DNA of 64,000 nucleotides from Aeoliella sp052161615 (GCF_052161615.1 NZ_CP197417.1:1860001-1924000), one strand, 5' to 3'. Numbered from the stretch's first letter, positions 17,656 to 27,268 are shown. Program-made: numbers and translations. The notes: generated by a model from the letters alone, not told the origin.

Positions 17656-19017
17656 ATGATGCCTGCCGAATCCGACCCCGTCGCCCCGCTTCGAGCTGCG
17701 CTCGCCGTTTCACCCGATAATCTTCCGCTCCGGCGACACTTGGCCGATACGCTACTTTCTTTGTCGCGGTATGACGAAGCAGTAGACGAGTTTCGGAAGC
17801 TCCTCGAAGCATCGCCATCAAGCCGCGACATTCAGCTGGCACTAGCCAACGCGTTTTACCAGTCGGGTCGTGCGAGCGAGGCAGCGGTGATTCTCGAGTC
17901 GCTGCTCGACAAACCGAATCCGCCCGCCGCGGCGTGTGTACTCTATGCTCGTCTGGCGATTGGCGAAGGCCGAATTGCGGACGCCGTGGCTCGCTACAAG
18001 CAGGCGCTTGAAATCGATCCCGATGTGGCCGACGAGGAGCTTTCTACGCGCCTCGGTGTATTACCCAACCAGAGCTACCAAGAGCAGGACGATGAATTAT
18101 TCGAAGGTCGCGTCCGCCATCGCGGCGCCGGGGCCGACGGCGACTTCGAGACCGAGCTCGAACGCCCAAAGGTCCGCTTCGAGAACGTTGGCGGCATGGA
18201 CCAGCTCAAGGAAGAGATTCGGGTGAAAGTCATCTACCCGATGGAGCATCCCGAAATCTACCAGGCGTATGGCAAGACGATCGGCGGCGGCATCATGATG
18301 TACGGCCCGCCCGGCTGCGGTAAGACCTTCCTCGCCCGCGCAACAGCGGGTGAGATTAACGCCGGTTTCCTATCAATTGGCATCAACGATGTCCTCGATA
18401 TGTGGATGGGGAACAGCGAGAAGCGGCTCCATCAGATATTTCAACAGGCCCGCGACAACGCCCCCTGCGTGTTGTTCTTCGACGAGGTCGACGCCCTCGG
18501 GGGCAAACGCTCGGACATGCAGAGCGGCACCGCCCGGCAGTTGATCAATCAATTTCTGGCCGAGCTCGATGGCGCGGAGTACTCCAATGAAGGAGTCTTG
18601 GTGCTGGCAGCGACAAACGCTCCATGGCACGTGGACCCCGCGTTTCGACGGCCGGGCCGATTCGACCGTGTGCTGTTCGTTCCGCCGCCCGACGAGCCAG
18701 CGCGTGCCGACATTCTGCGCCTCCACTGCCAGGGTAAGCCCACACGCGACATCGACTACAACCTGCTGGCGAAGAAGACCCCTAAGTACTCGGGGGCCGA
18801 CCTCAAGGCGATCCTCGACCTCGCGATCGAAGCCAAACTCACCGAGTCGATCAAGAAAGGTGGCCCGCCGCAACCGATCCTGGGGAAAGACTTACTGCAA
18901 GCCATAAAATCGCACCGACCAACCACTCAGGAATGGTTCTCGTCCGCTCGGAACTACGCCCTCTACGCCAATCAAGGCGGATTGTACGACGACGTGCTGA
19001 AGTGGTTGGATAAGTAA
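17656..19017 (+). CDS. TPR-AAA+ ATPase (Cdc48/FtsH-type single module)
   Basis: Residues about 10-135 form TPR-like repeats (SPDNLPLRRHLADTLLSLSR and similar). Residues about 175-440 are an AAA+ module: VRFENVGGMDQLKEEIR is the entry motif of Cdc48/proteasomal ATPases. It also has Walker A GPPGCGKT at 217-224, Walker B VLFFDEVDA near 272-279, and the second region of homology ATNAPWHVDPAFRRPGRFDR with its arginine fingers. There is no protease domain. It probably remodels proteins recruited through the TPRs. The stop is 88 bases before a TPR membrane-protein gene on the same strand, so the two likely work together. Confidence 0.88.
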   Translation: MMPAESDPVAPLRAALAVSPDNLPLRRHLADTLLSLSRYDEAVDEFRKLLEASPSSRDIQLALANAFYQSGRASEAAVILESLLDKPNPPAAACVLYARLAIGEGRIADAVARYKQALEIDPDVADEELSTRLGVLPNQSYQEQDDELFEGRVRHRGAGADGDFETELERPKVRFENVGGMDQLKEEIRVKVIYPMEHPEIYQAYGKTIGGGIMMYGPPGCGKTFLARATAGEINAGFLSIGINDVLDMWMGNSEKRLHQIFQQARDNAPCVLFFDEVDALGGKRSDMQSGTARQLINQFLAELDGAEYSNEGVLVLAATNAPWHVDPAFRRPGRFDRVLFVPPPDEPARADILRLHCQGKPTRDIDYNLLAKKTPKYSGADLKAILDLAIEAKLTESIKKGGPPQPILGKDLLQAIKSHRPTTQEWFSSARNYALYANQGGLYDDVLKWLDK

Positions 19018-19105
19018 GGCATGCTTCGTCGTCCGTAGCGCGCGAAAGCTCGCGAGCAACTTTCCGATCATCTCCACTCACGCCACGCTACAAGTGGTGT
19101 CCGTC

Positions 19106-20395
19106 ATGAATCCCCACATCCAGCGCGCTCAGATGCTTTTCAATCGTTCTCGTTACGCCGATGCGGAGCGGGAGTTGGGCATGGCGCTACAGGTCAATCC
19201 GCACGAGCCGTGGGCTTACGCGCTACTGGGAGCGTGCCGGGCGGCTCAGGACGACTTTGCCAAGGCCGACGAGTTGGGGAGGCAGGCACTCGCGCTTGCA
19301 CCCGATTCGGCCGACATTCGGCATCTGGTCGCACGAATTCAGCTTGCGCGCAACGACTTGCCGGCCGCTTTGAAAACCGCAACGGAGACGATTGAACTCG
19401 ATCCCCACGATGCCGAACACTACGCCACGCGAGCCTCGGTGTACGCACAGCAGAAGAAGTGGGACCTCGCGCGCGCCGACTGCGATTCGGCGCTCGCTAT
19501 AGATCCTGAGAACGTCGATGCGCTCAACGTCCGCTCCCACGCCCGGCGGGCGAAGGGGGATATGCAGACGGCGACCGCCGAACTGCGACAAGCGCTGGAG
19601 GTTGACCCTGATGATCCGTACTCGCACGCGAATCTCGGCTGGACCTACCTTCAACGTGGTGATTTGAAACAGGCTGAGACGCATTTCCGTGAGGCCTTGC
19701 GACTTGATCCTGAGCTGGAAGTCGCGCGGGTTGGCGTGCTTGAGACGCTTAAGGCCAAGGTGCCGGTGTATCGCTGGATACTCAATTACTTCCTGTGGAT
19801 GCAAACCAAGGCGGCGGGGGCGCAGTGGGGCATTGTCATTGGACTCTACGTACTCTACCGAGTGCTTGCCGGGGTGGCTGCCAACAACCCGTCGATTGCC
19901 CCGTTCGTTGCCCCCTTTATCGTCCTCTACGTGCTATTTGCGGTAGCCACGTGGTTCGCCAAGCCGCTAGCTGATGCGGCACTTTTGTTCCATCCGTTCG
20001 GACGGATGGCGCTGACGGGGCAGGAGAAACGCGAAGGGTTGATTGTCGCAGCAATTGTCGCCGTAGCTACGACACTGGTTACCATTTCGTTTGTGACCGG
20101 TGAGCCGATTTATTCGGCGTGTGCTCTATTCATCGGATCGCCCGGTCTTGCTCTTGCCATGAGCTTCAAGTTCACGCCACGCGAGCCGCGACGCATCATG
20201 CAAGGTGTCGCCGCCGCTCTTGCCTGCGTGAGCTTGATTCTATTCCTCGAGCTGTTCACACCTGTCTGGCAGATACTCCTTCCGCAACAGCAGCACGAAG
20301 GGTTGATCACGCTGTTAGTGAAGGTGATGCAGTTCTCCCTGCTGGGCGTACTGATCGGCGCCAACCTGCTCGGCAGCCGCGAATGGCGGAGGTAG
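19106..20395 (+). CDS. TPR membrane protein, likely partner of the TPR-AAA ATPase
   Basis: The first half (residues about 5-210) holds six TPR units with the usual WxxLGxxxxxxGxxxxA spacing (for example DPYSHANLGWTYLQRGDLKQ). The second half has five or six hydrophobic helices from about residue 225 to the end (for example VIGLYVLYRVLAGV). The TPR domain would face the cytoplasm. The ATG at 19106 is preferred over a GTG at 19094. The shared TPR content and proximity to the AAA gene suggest membrane recruitment of that ATPase (inference). The stop is eight bases from the convergent stop of the next gene. Confidence 0.75.
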   Translation: MNPHIQRAQMLFNRSRYADAERELGMALQVNPHEPWAYALLGACRAAQDDFAKADELGRQALALAPDSADIRHLVARIQLARNDLPAALKTATETIELDPHDAEHYATRASVYAQQKKWDLARADCDSALAIDPENVDALNVRSHARRAKGDMQTATAELRQALEVDPDDPYSHANLGWTYLQRGDLKQAETHFREALRLDPELEVARVGVLETLKAKVPVYRWILNYFLWMQTKAAGAQWGIVIGLYVLYRVLAGVAANNPSIAPFVAPFIVLYVLFAVATWFAKPLADAALLFHPFGRMALTGQEKREGLIVAAIVAVATTLVTISFVTGEPIYSACALFIGSPGLALAMSFKFTPREPRRIMQGVAAALACVSLILFLELFTPVWQILLPQQQHEGLITLLVKVMQFSLLGVLIGANLLGSREWRR

Positions 20396-20403
20396 AACTG
20401 CTG

Positions 20404-20934
20404 TTAGCGCAGTTCCCCCGGCGTAAGCTGCTCCTGCCGGCCGATGTCAGGTTGCTTGCCCGTAACGTAGCCTTTGGCCATTTCGAACAGCACCGCGGGA
20501 GTCGATAGATCGTTCTTTAGATACACAACCGAGTTGGCGGTGACCAGCAGCAGCGCGAGTCGTGGATCGTCGGGACCGCCATCGCGATTGCCCCCTTCAT
20601 CCGCGAACCAAATCTTCCAGTCCGGCGCGTACAATTCGCGAATGCGTGCTCGGTCTTGCGTGACGGTAGCCGTACCACTGACCGACACCCATTCCTTCGA
20701 GCTGTGATTGTAGTATCCAACGCTCACGTGCGGATCGGCTTCGATCTCGTCGACCTTGTGCGTGTTGATATCGGTCACGAACCACAGATCGGCGACCGGG
20801 CCATGGTCCTGGGTAGCCATGGGACGTGTGACCAGCATGCCGTCAGGCCTGCGGGTGGTAAGTAGCGCAACGTCCATGTCGTCGAGAAGTTCGTAAAGTT
20901 CGTCGAGTTTTTTCTTAGTGCTGGCGGTAGACAT
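20404..20934 (-). CDS. Pyridoxamine 5'-phosphate oxidase-fold (general stress protein 26-like) flavoprotein
   Basis: The 176-residue protein has the split-barrel FMN-binding pattern: DDMDVALLTTRRPDGMLVTRPM, then DLWFVTDINTHKVDEIEADP and VSVGYYNHSSKEWVSVSG. This matches the GS26-like branch of the pyridoxamine-phosphate-oxidase fold rather than true PdxH. The family binds FMN or related flavins; the substrate is unknown. The start MSTASTKKKLDELYELLDD is the usual opening. It is a single gene, convergent with the TPR membrane protein. Confidence 0.82.
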   Translation of the reverse strand: MSTASTKKKLDELYELLDDMDVALLTTRRPDGMLVTRPMATQDHGPVADLWFVTDINTHKVDEIEADPHVSVGYYNHSSKEWVSVSGTATVTQDRARIRELYAPDWKIWFADEGGNRDGGPDDPRLALLLVTANSVVYLKNDLSTPAVLFEMAKGYVTGKQPDIGRQEQLTPGELR

Positions 20935-21106
20935 GGCGATTGGCTCCAGAGGCGTGTGGATAGAATTCCTGCCTCACTAGCTATGCATACACCGTGCCAG
21001 TCTCCGCCGCGCTACGCGAAGGATGTATGAAAGACCGCCGAGTACCGAGCTAGTGGTGCTCGCGCAACCCCACTGGTGTCGCTGCAACCATCGTGGGAGT
21101 GGCTAA

Positions 21107-22381
21107 CTACGCATGCAATTGCCTGAGCTCGTCGGCCAGGATACGGATACCATCTTCCACCACCTCTTCGCCTTGTGAGAAGGTAACCCGAATGCACTGA
21201 CGGCGGTGGGGCCAGTCGTTGTCGGCATCTTCCAGACCGTAGAAGAAATACTCGCCGGGGACGACGAGCACCCCGCGGTTCTTGAGCCGCGTGTAAAGTT
21301 CACGCGTGGCAATCGGCAACTCCGGAAACCACAGCCACAAAAAGAACGCCCCTTCGCTGCGATGCACCGAATAGGGAAAGTCGTCCGCGAAGTGCTTCGC
21401 CACCATCGCGTGCGCAGCCTCGGCCTTCTTCTGGTAGAAGGGACGAATCACTTCTCGCGACAATTGCAACAGCTCGCCACTGCGGAGCATCGGCTCGACG
21501 ATCGCCTGACCGATGTTGTTGTTCGCCAGACCGACGATGCCCGTCATCGTGCGGATGCGGCTGGCGATCTCTTCGTCGGCCAGGACAATGCCGGTGCGAG
21601 TGCCTGGCAGGCCGAGCTTCGACAGGCTGAAGGTCATTACCATGCTCCGATTCCACATCGGCGCGATCGGCTCGAACACGGCACCCGGGAAGGGCTCGCC
21701 GTACGCGTTGTCGATGATCAACGGAATGTTCGCTTCCGACGCCAAATCGGCGAGTCGCGATACTTCGTCGTCCGTTAACACGTTGCCGGTCGGATTCGTT
21801 GGGCGGCTCACGCAAATCGCTGCCGAGTTCTCGTCGACCTTGAGTGCGTCGAAGTCGATGCGGTACTTGAACGAGTGGCCATCGAGTTGTTCGATGCGAG
21901 GCCGAAAACTCTGAAAGATTCCCTCGGCCACTCCTTGGTCCGAGTAGCCTATGTACTCGGGCACCAGGGGCAGCACGACTTTTCGGAAGCGGCCATCGGC
22001 CATCTCGCCGGCGAGTAGCGTGAAGAGAAAGAAGAACGCGGTTTGGCCACCGTTAGTCACAGCGATGTTTTCGGGACCGACATCCCAGCCATAAATGTCA
22101 CGCAGCGCCCCGGCGAACGACTCGCGGAATCGCGGATTGCCGCCAGGCCCATCGTAGTTGGCCAGCATGCGGTCGCAGTGCTCGGTGTCGTCGACGATGG
22201 CCTGCAGTCGCTCGCGCCACACCTTTTGCACTGGAGGAACATGGGCCGGATTACCGCCACCAAGCATCCGCATGTGCGTTTTCCCGGTCCCGGCGAGGGC
22301 CGCCCCCAGGTCGTCCATCAACTCGACAATGCCGCTATGACCTGAGAGACGCTCGCCGGTGATTGAGAACTGGTGTTGCAT
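21107..22381 (-). CDS. avtA: Valine--pyruvate aminotransferase
   Basis: AvtA exchanges amino groups between valine and pyruvate (alanine synthesis). The 424-residue fold-type I PLP enzyme begins with the AvtA-type SITGERLSGHSGIVELMDDL and HMRMLGGGNPAHVP. The cofactor sites are NGGQTAFFFLF, SRPTNPTGN, IIDNAYGEPFPG and the Schiff-base lysine K255 in FSLSKLGLPGTRTGI. The carboxylate-binding Arg is near the C-terminus (RQCIRVTFS). The non-MocR, full-length AvtA form is clear. A single gene, divergent from folA. Confidence 0.9.
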   Translation of the reverse strand: MQHQFSITGERLSGHSGIVELMDDLGAALAGTGKTHMRMLGGGNPAHVPPVQKVWRERLQAIVDDTEHCDRMLANYDGPGGNPRFRESFAGALRDIYGWDVGPENIAVTNGGQTAFFFLFTLLAGEMADGRFRKVVLPLVPEYIGYSDQGVAEGIFQSFRPRIEQLDGHSFKYRIDFDALKVDENSAAICVSRPTNPTGNVLTDDEVSRLADLASEANIPLIIDNAYGEPFPGAVFEPIAPMWNRSMVMTFSLSKLGLPGTRTGIVLADEEIASRIRTMTGIVGLANNNIGQAIVEPMLRSGELLQLSREVIRPFYQKKAEAAHAMVAKHFADDFPYSVHRSEGAFFLWLWFPELPIATRELYTRLKNRGVLVVPGEYFFYGLEDADNDWPHRRQCIRVTFSQGEEVVEDGIRILADELRQLHA

Positions 22382-22492
22382 GATGGGGGGATTTAGGTGC
22401 GAATGGGTGCCTGGAGACTTCAGCTACGTACGATCATTCCTGAAGAGCTAGAGTCTGTAAATCCGGTATTGGTTCGGAGCCCCTAAGTCAAA

Positions 22493-22990
22493 ATGAAAAT
22501 CATCGCCGCCATGAGCGAAAACCGAGTGATTGGCCTAGGAAACGGCATGCCCTGGGATGTCCCTGAGGAGTACCAGCAGTACCGCGAGCTCACACGCGGA
22601 TCGACCATGATCATGGGCCGGCAGAGCTTCGAGATATTTGGCCGCGACGCCACGGCCGCCCATTTGGTCGTGCTGAGCCACTCACCCCAGCCCGTTCCCC
22701 GAGCCACGGTGTGCCAAAGCCTCGCCGAGGCCCTCAACGCCGCCAAGGCCTTTGGCAAGCCGATCTTTAGCGGTGGTGGCGCGAGCGTTTACGCCCAAAC
22801 CATTCCGCTGGCAAACGAGATGCTCCTATCAACAATTAAGGGGGAGTTCGAGGGCGACACCTATTTCCCGGAGTTCAACGCCTTCGAGTGGCAGGTGGTC
22901 GAAGAACGAGACGAGGAGCGATACCTATTCCGGCGCTGGGCACGTCGGGCCGCCAATTTGGTAGACTCTTCGCAGTTGCCTCCAAGATAG
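22493..22990 (+). CDS. folA: Dihydrofolate reductase
   Basis: The enzyme reduces dihydrofolate to tetrahydrofolate with NADPH. The 165 residues show the DHFR landmarks: MKIIAAMSENRVIGLGNGMPWDVPEE (active-site loop), TMIMGRQSFEIFG (cofactor loop) and FSGGGASVYAQTIPLANEM. The active-site carboxylate position reads PWDVPEEY, slightly different from the common LPWxLPxD, so the Glu probably serves. No thyA is adjacent. The following membrane-protein gene begins 61 bases on. Confidence 0.9.
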   Translation: MKIIAAMSENRVIGLGNGMPWDVPEEYQQYRELTRGSTMIMGRQSFEIFGRDATAAHLVVLSHSPQPVPRATVCQSLAEALNAAKAFGKPIFSGGGASVYAQTIPLANEMLLSTIKGEFEGDTYFPEFNAFEWQVVEERDEERYLFRRWARRAANLVDSSQLPPR

Positions 22991-23051
22991 CGTGGGTCCT
23001 GGCGAATACCCACGCATGAGTCTGGCGATATTCCCTCCGACCATAGCCTTC

Positions 23052-23765
23052 ATGCCCGAAATTTTTATCCTCATCATCCCGTTGTTCCTGATCGGCTTCG
23101 GCCTGCTCGCGTACTACTCGTACCAGCAAGCCAAGAAACGCCGAGAAGAGCTTGCCGCGCTCGCCGCGCGGCGGGGGTGGAGCTACAGCCCGGGCTACGA
23201 ATCGGACTGGGATAGCCGATACTCGCAGTTCGGCTGCTTCACCCACGGGCACTCGCGGTGCGCCTACAACCTGCTGCAGGGAACGATTGAAGTCGACGGC
23301 CAGCATCAGCCCTGTACGGTGGGCGATTACACCTACAAGGTGACGACCGGCTCTGGGAAGGACGAGAACACGACGACCTACTACTTCAGCTTCTTGTTGT
23401 TGGAATTGCCTTTCGTCGGGCTTCCCCAACTGGCGGTCCGTCCCGAGGGGTTCTTCGACAGCGTTACCTCGTTCATGGGCTTCGACGACATCGACTTCGA
23501 GTCCGAAGAATTTAGCCGCAAGTTTCACGTGAAGTCGTCCGACAAACGCTTCGTCTACGATCTGTTGCACCCGCGTACCATGGAATTCATGCTCGACACC
23601 CCGCCCGCCACGTTCGAAATCGAACGCGATGTGTTCTGCCTCAAGAGCAATAGTAGTTGCTGGCAAGTACCGGAGATCGAACAGCAAGTCGATTGGTGCC
23701 AGAGATGGCTAAGTCTCTGGCCGCCGCATCTCGTGGCCGATCTCAAGTCCCGCGCAGCAAGGTAG
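23052..23765 (+). CDS. Membrane-anchored protein of unknown function, upstream of lemA
   Basis: The ATG at 23052 gives MPEIFILIIPLFLIGFGLLAYYSYQQAKKRREE, a single N-terminal anchor helix followed by a basic stretch and a soluble domain of about 200 residues. The frame opens 20 residues earlier, with another ATG at 23016. The soluble part (AARRGWSYSPGYESDW near residue 45) resembles planctomycete proteins of the DUF3137 type, found next to LemA proteins, but I cannot confirm the family. The stop lies six bases before the lemA start, so co-expression is likely. Confidence 0.6.
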   Translation: MPEIFILIIPLFLIGFGLLAYYSYQQAKKRREELAALAARRGWSYSPGYESDWDSRYSQFGCFTHGHSRCAYNLLQGTIEVDGQHQPCTVGDYTYKVTTGSGKDENTTTYYFSFLLLELPFVGLPQLAVRPEGFFDSVTSFMGFDDIDFESEEFSRKFHVKSSDKRFVYDLLHPRTMEFMLDTPPATFEIERDVFCLKSNSSCWQVPEIEQQVDWCQRWLSLWPPHLVADLKSRAAR

Positions 23766-23771
23766 ACGGAC

Positions 23772-24335
23772 ATGGAAGTGCTCATTCCTCTGGCGATCCT
23801 CGCGGCAATCGTGCTTGTGCCGCTAGCGTGGTACGTGGCGGTGTTCAATCGCTTTACGCGACTCCGGCAGCACCTGTGCGAGAGCTGGAGCGACATCGAG
23901 GTCGAGCTGCAGCGCCGCTACGAGCTGATTCCGAACCTTGTAGCCACCGTCCAGGGCTACGCCAATCACGAACGCGAGGTGCTGAGCGAGGTGACCGAAA
24001 TCCGCAACCGCGCCGCGGCGAATCATGGTCCGGTGAGCAGCCAAAGCCGTGACGAACGCGACCTGGAGCTTGGGCTCAGAAAACTGTACGCCGTGGCCGA
24101 GGCGTACCCCGACTTGAAGGCAAGCCACCACTTCCTCGCGCTCCAGCAGGAACTTTCGCTCACCGAAGACCGCATTGCCGCCGCCCGTCGTTTCTACAAC
24201 GGCAACGTCCGCGATTTGAACCAACTCCGCGAGTCATTCCCAACGAGCCTCGTCGGCAGCATGGGCGGCTTCGAACGAGCTGAGTATTTTGACAGCACGG
24301 CGGAGCCAGCGCAGGTGAGTGTGGTGATGCGGTAG
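23772..24335 (+). CDS. lemA: LemA family protein
   Basis: The 187-residue protein has an N-terminal anchor helix (residues 4-24) and then VFNRFTRLRQHLCESWSDIEVELQRRYELIPNLVATVQ, the LemA hallmark in which WxxIDvqLkRRydLIPNLV is conserved. A helical bundle follows with LTEDRIAAARRFYNGNVRDLN and ends near FPTSLVG. LemA proteins sit in the inner membrane with the bundle outside or periplasmic; the biochemical role is unsettled. Its neighbour is the membrane protein six bases upstream. Confidence 0.92.
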   Translation: MEVLIPLAILAAIVLVPLAWYVAVFNRFTRLRQHLCESWSDIEVELQRRYELIPNLVATVQGYANHEREVLSEVTEIRNRAAANHGPVSSQSRDERDLELGLRKLYAVAEAYPDLKASHHFLALQQELSLTEDRIAAARRFYNGNVRDLNQLRESFPTSLVGSMGGFERAEYFDSTAEPAQVSVVMR

Positions 24336-24359
24336 TGAGTTGTGGGGGCAGTTTCGGCG

Positions 24360-24920
24360 TTAGTGGCTGATCAGAGGAAGTATCTGCTCAAGTCGTTCGG
24401 TGATTCCCATCCGCTCGCCCCAATGTCGCAAATACTTCTGGTCGATTTCCGTGGGGCAGAAGAACCGTTCGGTGATGTCGGAAATGTCTCGAAGGCCTCC
24501 GGCAGCGACTTTGAGCAGAATCAGATCTTCGACGGATACGATCCAGGCTTTGAAGCCGTTGATCTCCGCTTGCCATCTCCGCGAGAGAACGGATCGATGG
24601 TAGTCGCAACTACATAGAAAAATGTCAGCGGCGATAGATTGGTGCCGATCCCAGGCGAGTAGCTGGATGTAAGGCATACCAGCGACATTGAGCACTCGGT
24701 TGTGCTCGGAATCTGCTCGCCAACCGTACTCCGCCTCCTCCACCCATTCAAATAGGGACGCGATGTCTGCTTCGCCGAGTTTAGCGATGATATCTATGTC
24801 GTAAGTTGCACGAGGAACACTGAACGCCCGGATTGCAAATCCTCCCATCACTGCGTACGGGACATTCAGAGAATCGAGGGTGCCCACGAGGTCGCAGAAG
24901 AGTTCGTCAATTCTGGCCAT
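24360..24920 (-). CDS. Nucleotidyltransferase-fold protein (AbiEii/MNT-like), possible toxin
   Basis: The 186-residue protein opens with a helix followed by VPYAVMGGFAIRAF (GG at residues 26-27) and TYDIDIIA (acidic pair D41 and D43). This is the G-G...D-x-D core of the nucleotidyltransferase superfamily as seen in AbiEii-type toxins and minimal nucleotidyltransferases. A third acidic or lysine-rich strand is plausible at WIVSVEDLILLKVAAGG. It overlaps the end of the upstream small gene by 14 bases. Such small pairs often act in toxin-antitoxin-like modules; that role here is inference. I start at the ATG 24918-24920; an ATG seven codons upstream is also in frame. Confidence 0.7.
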   Translation of the reverse strand: MARIDELFCDLVGTLDSLNVPYAVMGGFAIRAFSVPRATYDIDIIAKLGEADIASLFEWVEEAEYGWRADSEHNRVLNVAGMPYIQLLAWDRHQSIAADIFLCSCDYHRSVLSRRWQAEINGFKAWIVSVEDLILLKVAAGGLRDISDITERFFCPTEIDQKYLRHWGERMGITERLEQILPLISH

Positions 24921-25128
24921 CGAGTTCTTTCGAGCGTGCAAAGGCGGCTAGGAGATTTGCGTTCCGCTTCCAGTGATTCGATTCGAGCAACTTAAACTTT
25001 CGCTCCGTCAACGCAGCGTCGGCGCAGAATAGATATCCCCATCCTCCCTCAATCATTTCAATGGACATGGCGATTCGCTCGCCAGGAGTCATCGCGCGAT
25101 ATGCTCGAATTTGTTCGTCACTAAGCAC
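24907..25128 (-). CDS. Small protein paired with the nucleotidyltransferase gene
   Basis: The 73-residue protein has no membrane segment. It opens MLSDEQIRAYRAMTPGERIA, a helix often seen in small proteins upstream of nucleotidyltransferases, and ends ...ANLLAAFARSKELDGQN. The stop overlaps the start of the downstream gene, implying translational coupling. It would be the antitoxin-side or accessory partner if the pair is a toxin-antitoxin system. I know no named family. Confidence 0.6.
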   Translation of the reverse strand: MLSDEQIRAYRAMTPGERIAMSIEMIEGGWGYLFCADAALTERKFKLLESNHWKRNANLLAAFARSKELDGQN

Positions 25129-25156
25129 AACATACTCCTTTTACTTAGTCAGTCGT

Positions 25157-27268
25157 TCAAACCCCCCGCTTCGGCTTCGGAATCCGCCCCGTCCCACGCT
25201 TGCTTCCCCCCTCGCCGTCGGAGGAATTACGCTGCTTTCCGCCACGGCGGCCTTTGTTCACTTTGCCTTTGCGTGACTTGATCGAGTCCACCGGCTGGCC
25301 GATGCTGTCGCGCATTTGTCCGATGCGGTCGCGGATGGCGGCGGCGCGTTCGAACTCCATCGCCTCGGCGGCTTCTAGCATCTCCTTCTCTAGCTCCACA
25401 ATGTACTCTTCGGTGATGTACACCGCGTCGTCACCACGTCCCACCTTGGCGTTCGCCGCGGCGTGGGCCTGCTGCTCCGATTCGATGCCCGAACGGATCG
25501 CCTTCTTCACCGTCTGCGGCGTGATGCCATGTTCCTTGTTGTACTCCTGCTGCAACACGCGACGCCGCTCGGTCTCGTCGATCGACCGCTGCATGCTGCC
25601 GGTGACCTTGTCGGCGTAGAGAATGACCTTGGAGTTCACATTTCGCGCCGCACGACCGATGGTCTGCATCAGCGATGTTTCGCTTCGCAGAAAACCTTCT
25701 TTGTCCGCATCGAGAATCGCGACCAACGACACTTCGGGCAGGTCCAAGCCTTCCCGCAGCAAGTTCACACCCACCAAGACGTCGAACTTCCCCTGGCGCA
25801 AATCACGCAGCAACTCCACTCGCTCGAACGCGTCGAGCTCGCTATGCAGCCACTTGCAGAGCACACCTTGCTCGTTGAAGTAGGTCGACAGGTCCTCGGC
25901 GAGCCGCTTGGTGAGCGTGGTCACCAGCACCCGCTCGCCGGCGGCGGCGCGCTCCTTGATCTGCTCGAGCAAATGCGGCACCTGACCGCGTGCGGGAACC
26001 ACTTCGATCACGGGGTCCAAGAGTCCGGTAGGCCGCACCACTTGCTCGACCACCTCGCCACCCGTTTGCCCGAGTTCCCATGGCCCCGGCGTCGCCGAGA
26101 CGTACACCACTTGCTTGGCACGCTCCTGCCATTCGTCGAACTTCAGCGGCCGGTTGTCGAGCGCACTCGGCAGGCGGAAACCATGTTCGACGAGCGTCGT
26201 CTTACGCGCGCGGTCGCCGTTGTACATCGCACCGATCTGCGGAATCGTGGCGTGCGACTCGTCGATGAACAGCAAGTAGTCCTCGGGGAAGAAGTCGAAC
26301 AGCGTGTTCGGCGGCGACCCCGGCGGGCGACCACTCAGCGGCTGGCTGTAGTTCTCGATGCCAGGGCAGTAGCCCATCTCCATCATCATTTCAATGTCGT
26401 ACCGCGTGCGAGCATTCAGCCGCTGGGCTTCGAGCATCTTGCCTTGTTCTTTAAAGAGCTGCAGCCGGCCCGTGAGCTCTTTGCGAATCTGATCTACGGC
26501 GTTCTCGATCCGCTCTTCGGGCAGCACAAAGTGCTTGGCCGGGTAGATATAGATCTGCTGCAACTTGTCGACCACCGCGCCGCTGGTCGGATTGATGATC
26601 GAAAGCGACTCGACTTCATCCCCCCAGAATTCCACGCGGTAGGCGAACTCTTCGTAGCTGGGCCAGATCTCGACCGAGTCGCCCCGCACGCGGAACTTGG
26701 CACGCTCGGGATCGAAATCCTTCCGCTCGTACTGAATGTCGATCAGTCGCGCGAGCACTTCGTCGCGTTCGATCACTTGCCCCACCGCGAGGCCAATCAT
26801 CATCTGCTTGTAGTCTTCCGGCGAACCCAAGCCGTAGATGCAGCTCACGCTCGCCACGACGATCACGTCACGCCGACTCACCAGCGAGCTGGTCGTCGCC
26901 AGCCGCATGCGGTCGATCTCTTCGTTGATCGAGGCGTCCTTCTCGATGTAGATGTCGCGCTGCGGAATGTACGCTTCGGGCTGGTAATAGTCGTAGTAGC
27001 TGACGAAGTAGCTCACCGCGTTGTTCGGGAAGAACTCCTTGAACTCCCCGTACAGCTGCGCGGCGAGAGTCTTGTTGTGCGACAGCACCAGCGTCGGCCG
27101 CTGCAGCTGCTGGATGATGTTCGCCATCGTGAACGTCTTACCGGAACCGGTAACGCCCATCAGCACCTGCTCGCGCCGCCCTTCGGTGAGCCCCGCGACC
27201 AACTGACGAATCGCCTCGGGCTGATCGCCAGCGGGGGCGAATTCACTCGTGAGCTGGAACTGAGGCAT
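25157..27268 (-). CDS. uvrB: Excinuclease ABC subunit UvrB
   Basis: UvrB verifies damage and loads UvrC in nucleotide excision repair. The 703 residues carry the helicase motifs in order: Walker A GVTGSGKT at 38-45, the beta-hairpin region YYDYYQPEAYIPQRDIYIEK, the DEAD-like DESHATIPQI, and motif VI QTIGRAARN. The C-terminal UVR domain (KEMLEAAEAMEFERAAAIRD) contacts UvrC. A Lys/Arg-rich tail follows. Single gene; the terC-family gene lies 63 bases upstream on the same strand. Confidence 0.98.
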   Translation of the reverse strand: MPQFQLTSEFAPAGDQPEAIRQLVAGLTEGRREQVLMGVTGSGKTFTMANIIQQLQRPTLVLSHNKTLAAQLYGEFKEFFPNNAVSYFVSYYDYYQPEAYIPQRDIYIEKDASINEEIDRMRLATTSSLVSRRDVIVVASVSCIYGLGSPEDYKQMMIGLAVGQVIERDEVLARLIDIQYERKDFDPERAKFRVRGDSVEIWPSYEEFAYRVEFWGDEVESLSIINPTSGAVVDKLQQIYIYPAKHFVLPEERIENAVDQIRKELTGRLQLFKEQGKMLEAQRLNARTRYDIEMMMEMGYCPGIENYSQPLSGRPPGSPPNTLFDFFPEDYLLFIDESHATIPQIGAMYNGDRARKTTLVEHGFRLPSALDNRPLKFDEWQERAKQVVYVSATPGPWELGQTGGEVVEQVVRPTGLLDPVIEVVPARGQVPHLLEQIKERAAAGERVLVTTLTKRLAEDLSTYFNEQGVLCKWLHSELDAFERVELLRDLRQGKFDVLVGVNLLREGLDLPEVSLVAILDADKEGFLRSETSLMQTIGRAARNVNSKVILYADKVTGSMQRSIDETERRRVLQQEYNKEHGITPQTVKKAIRSGIESEQQAHAAANAKVGRGDDAVYITEEYIVELEKEMLEAAEAMEFERAAAIRDRIGQMRDSIGQPVDSIKSRKGKVNKGRRGGKQRNSSDGEGGSKRGTGRIPKPKRGV

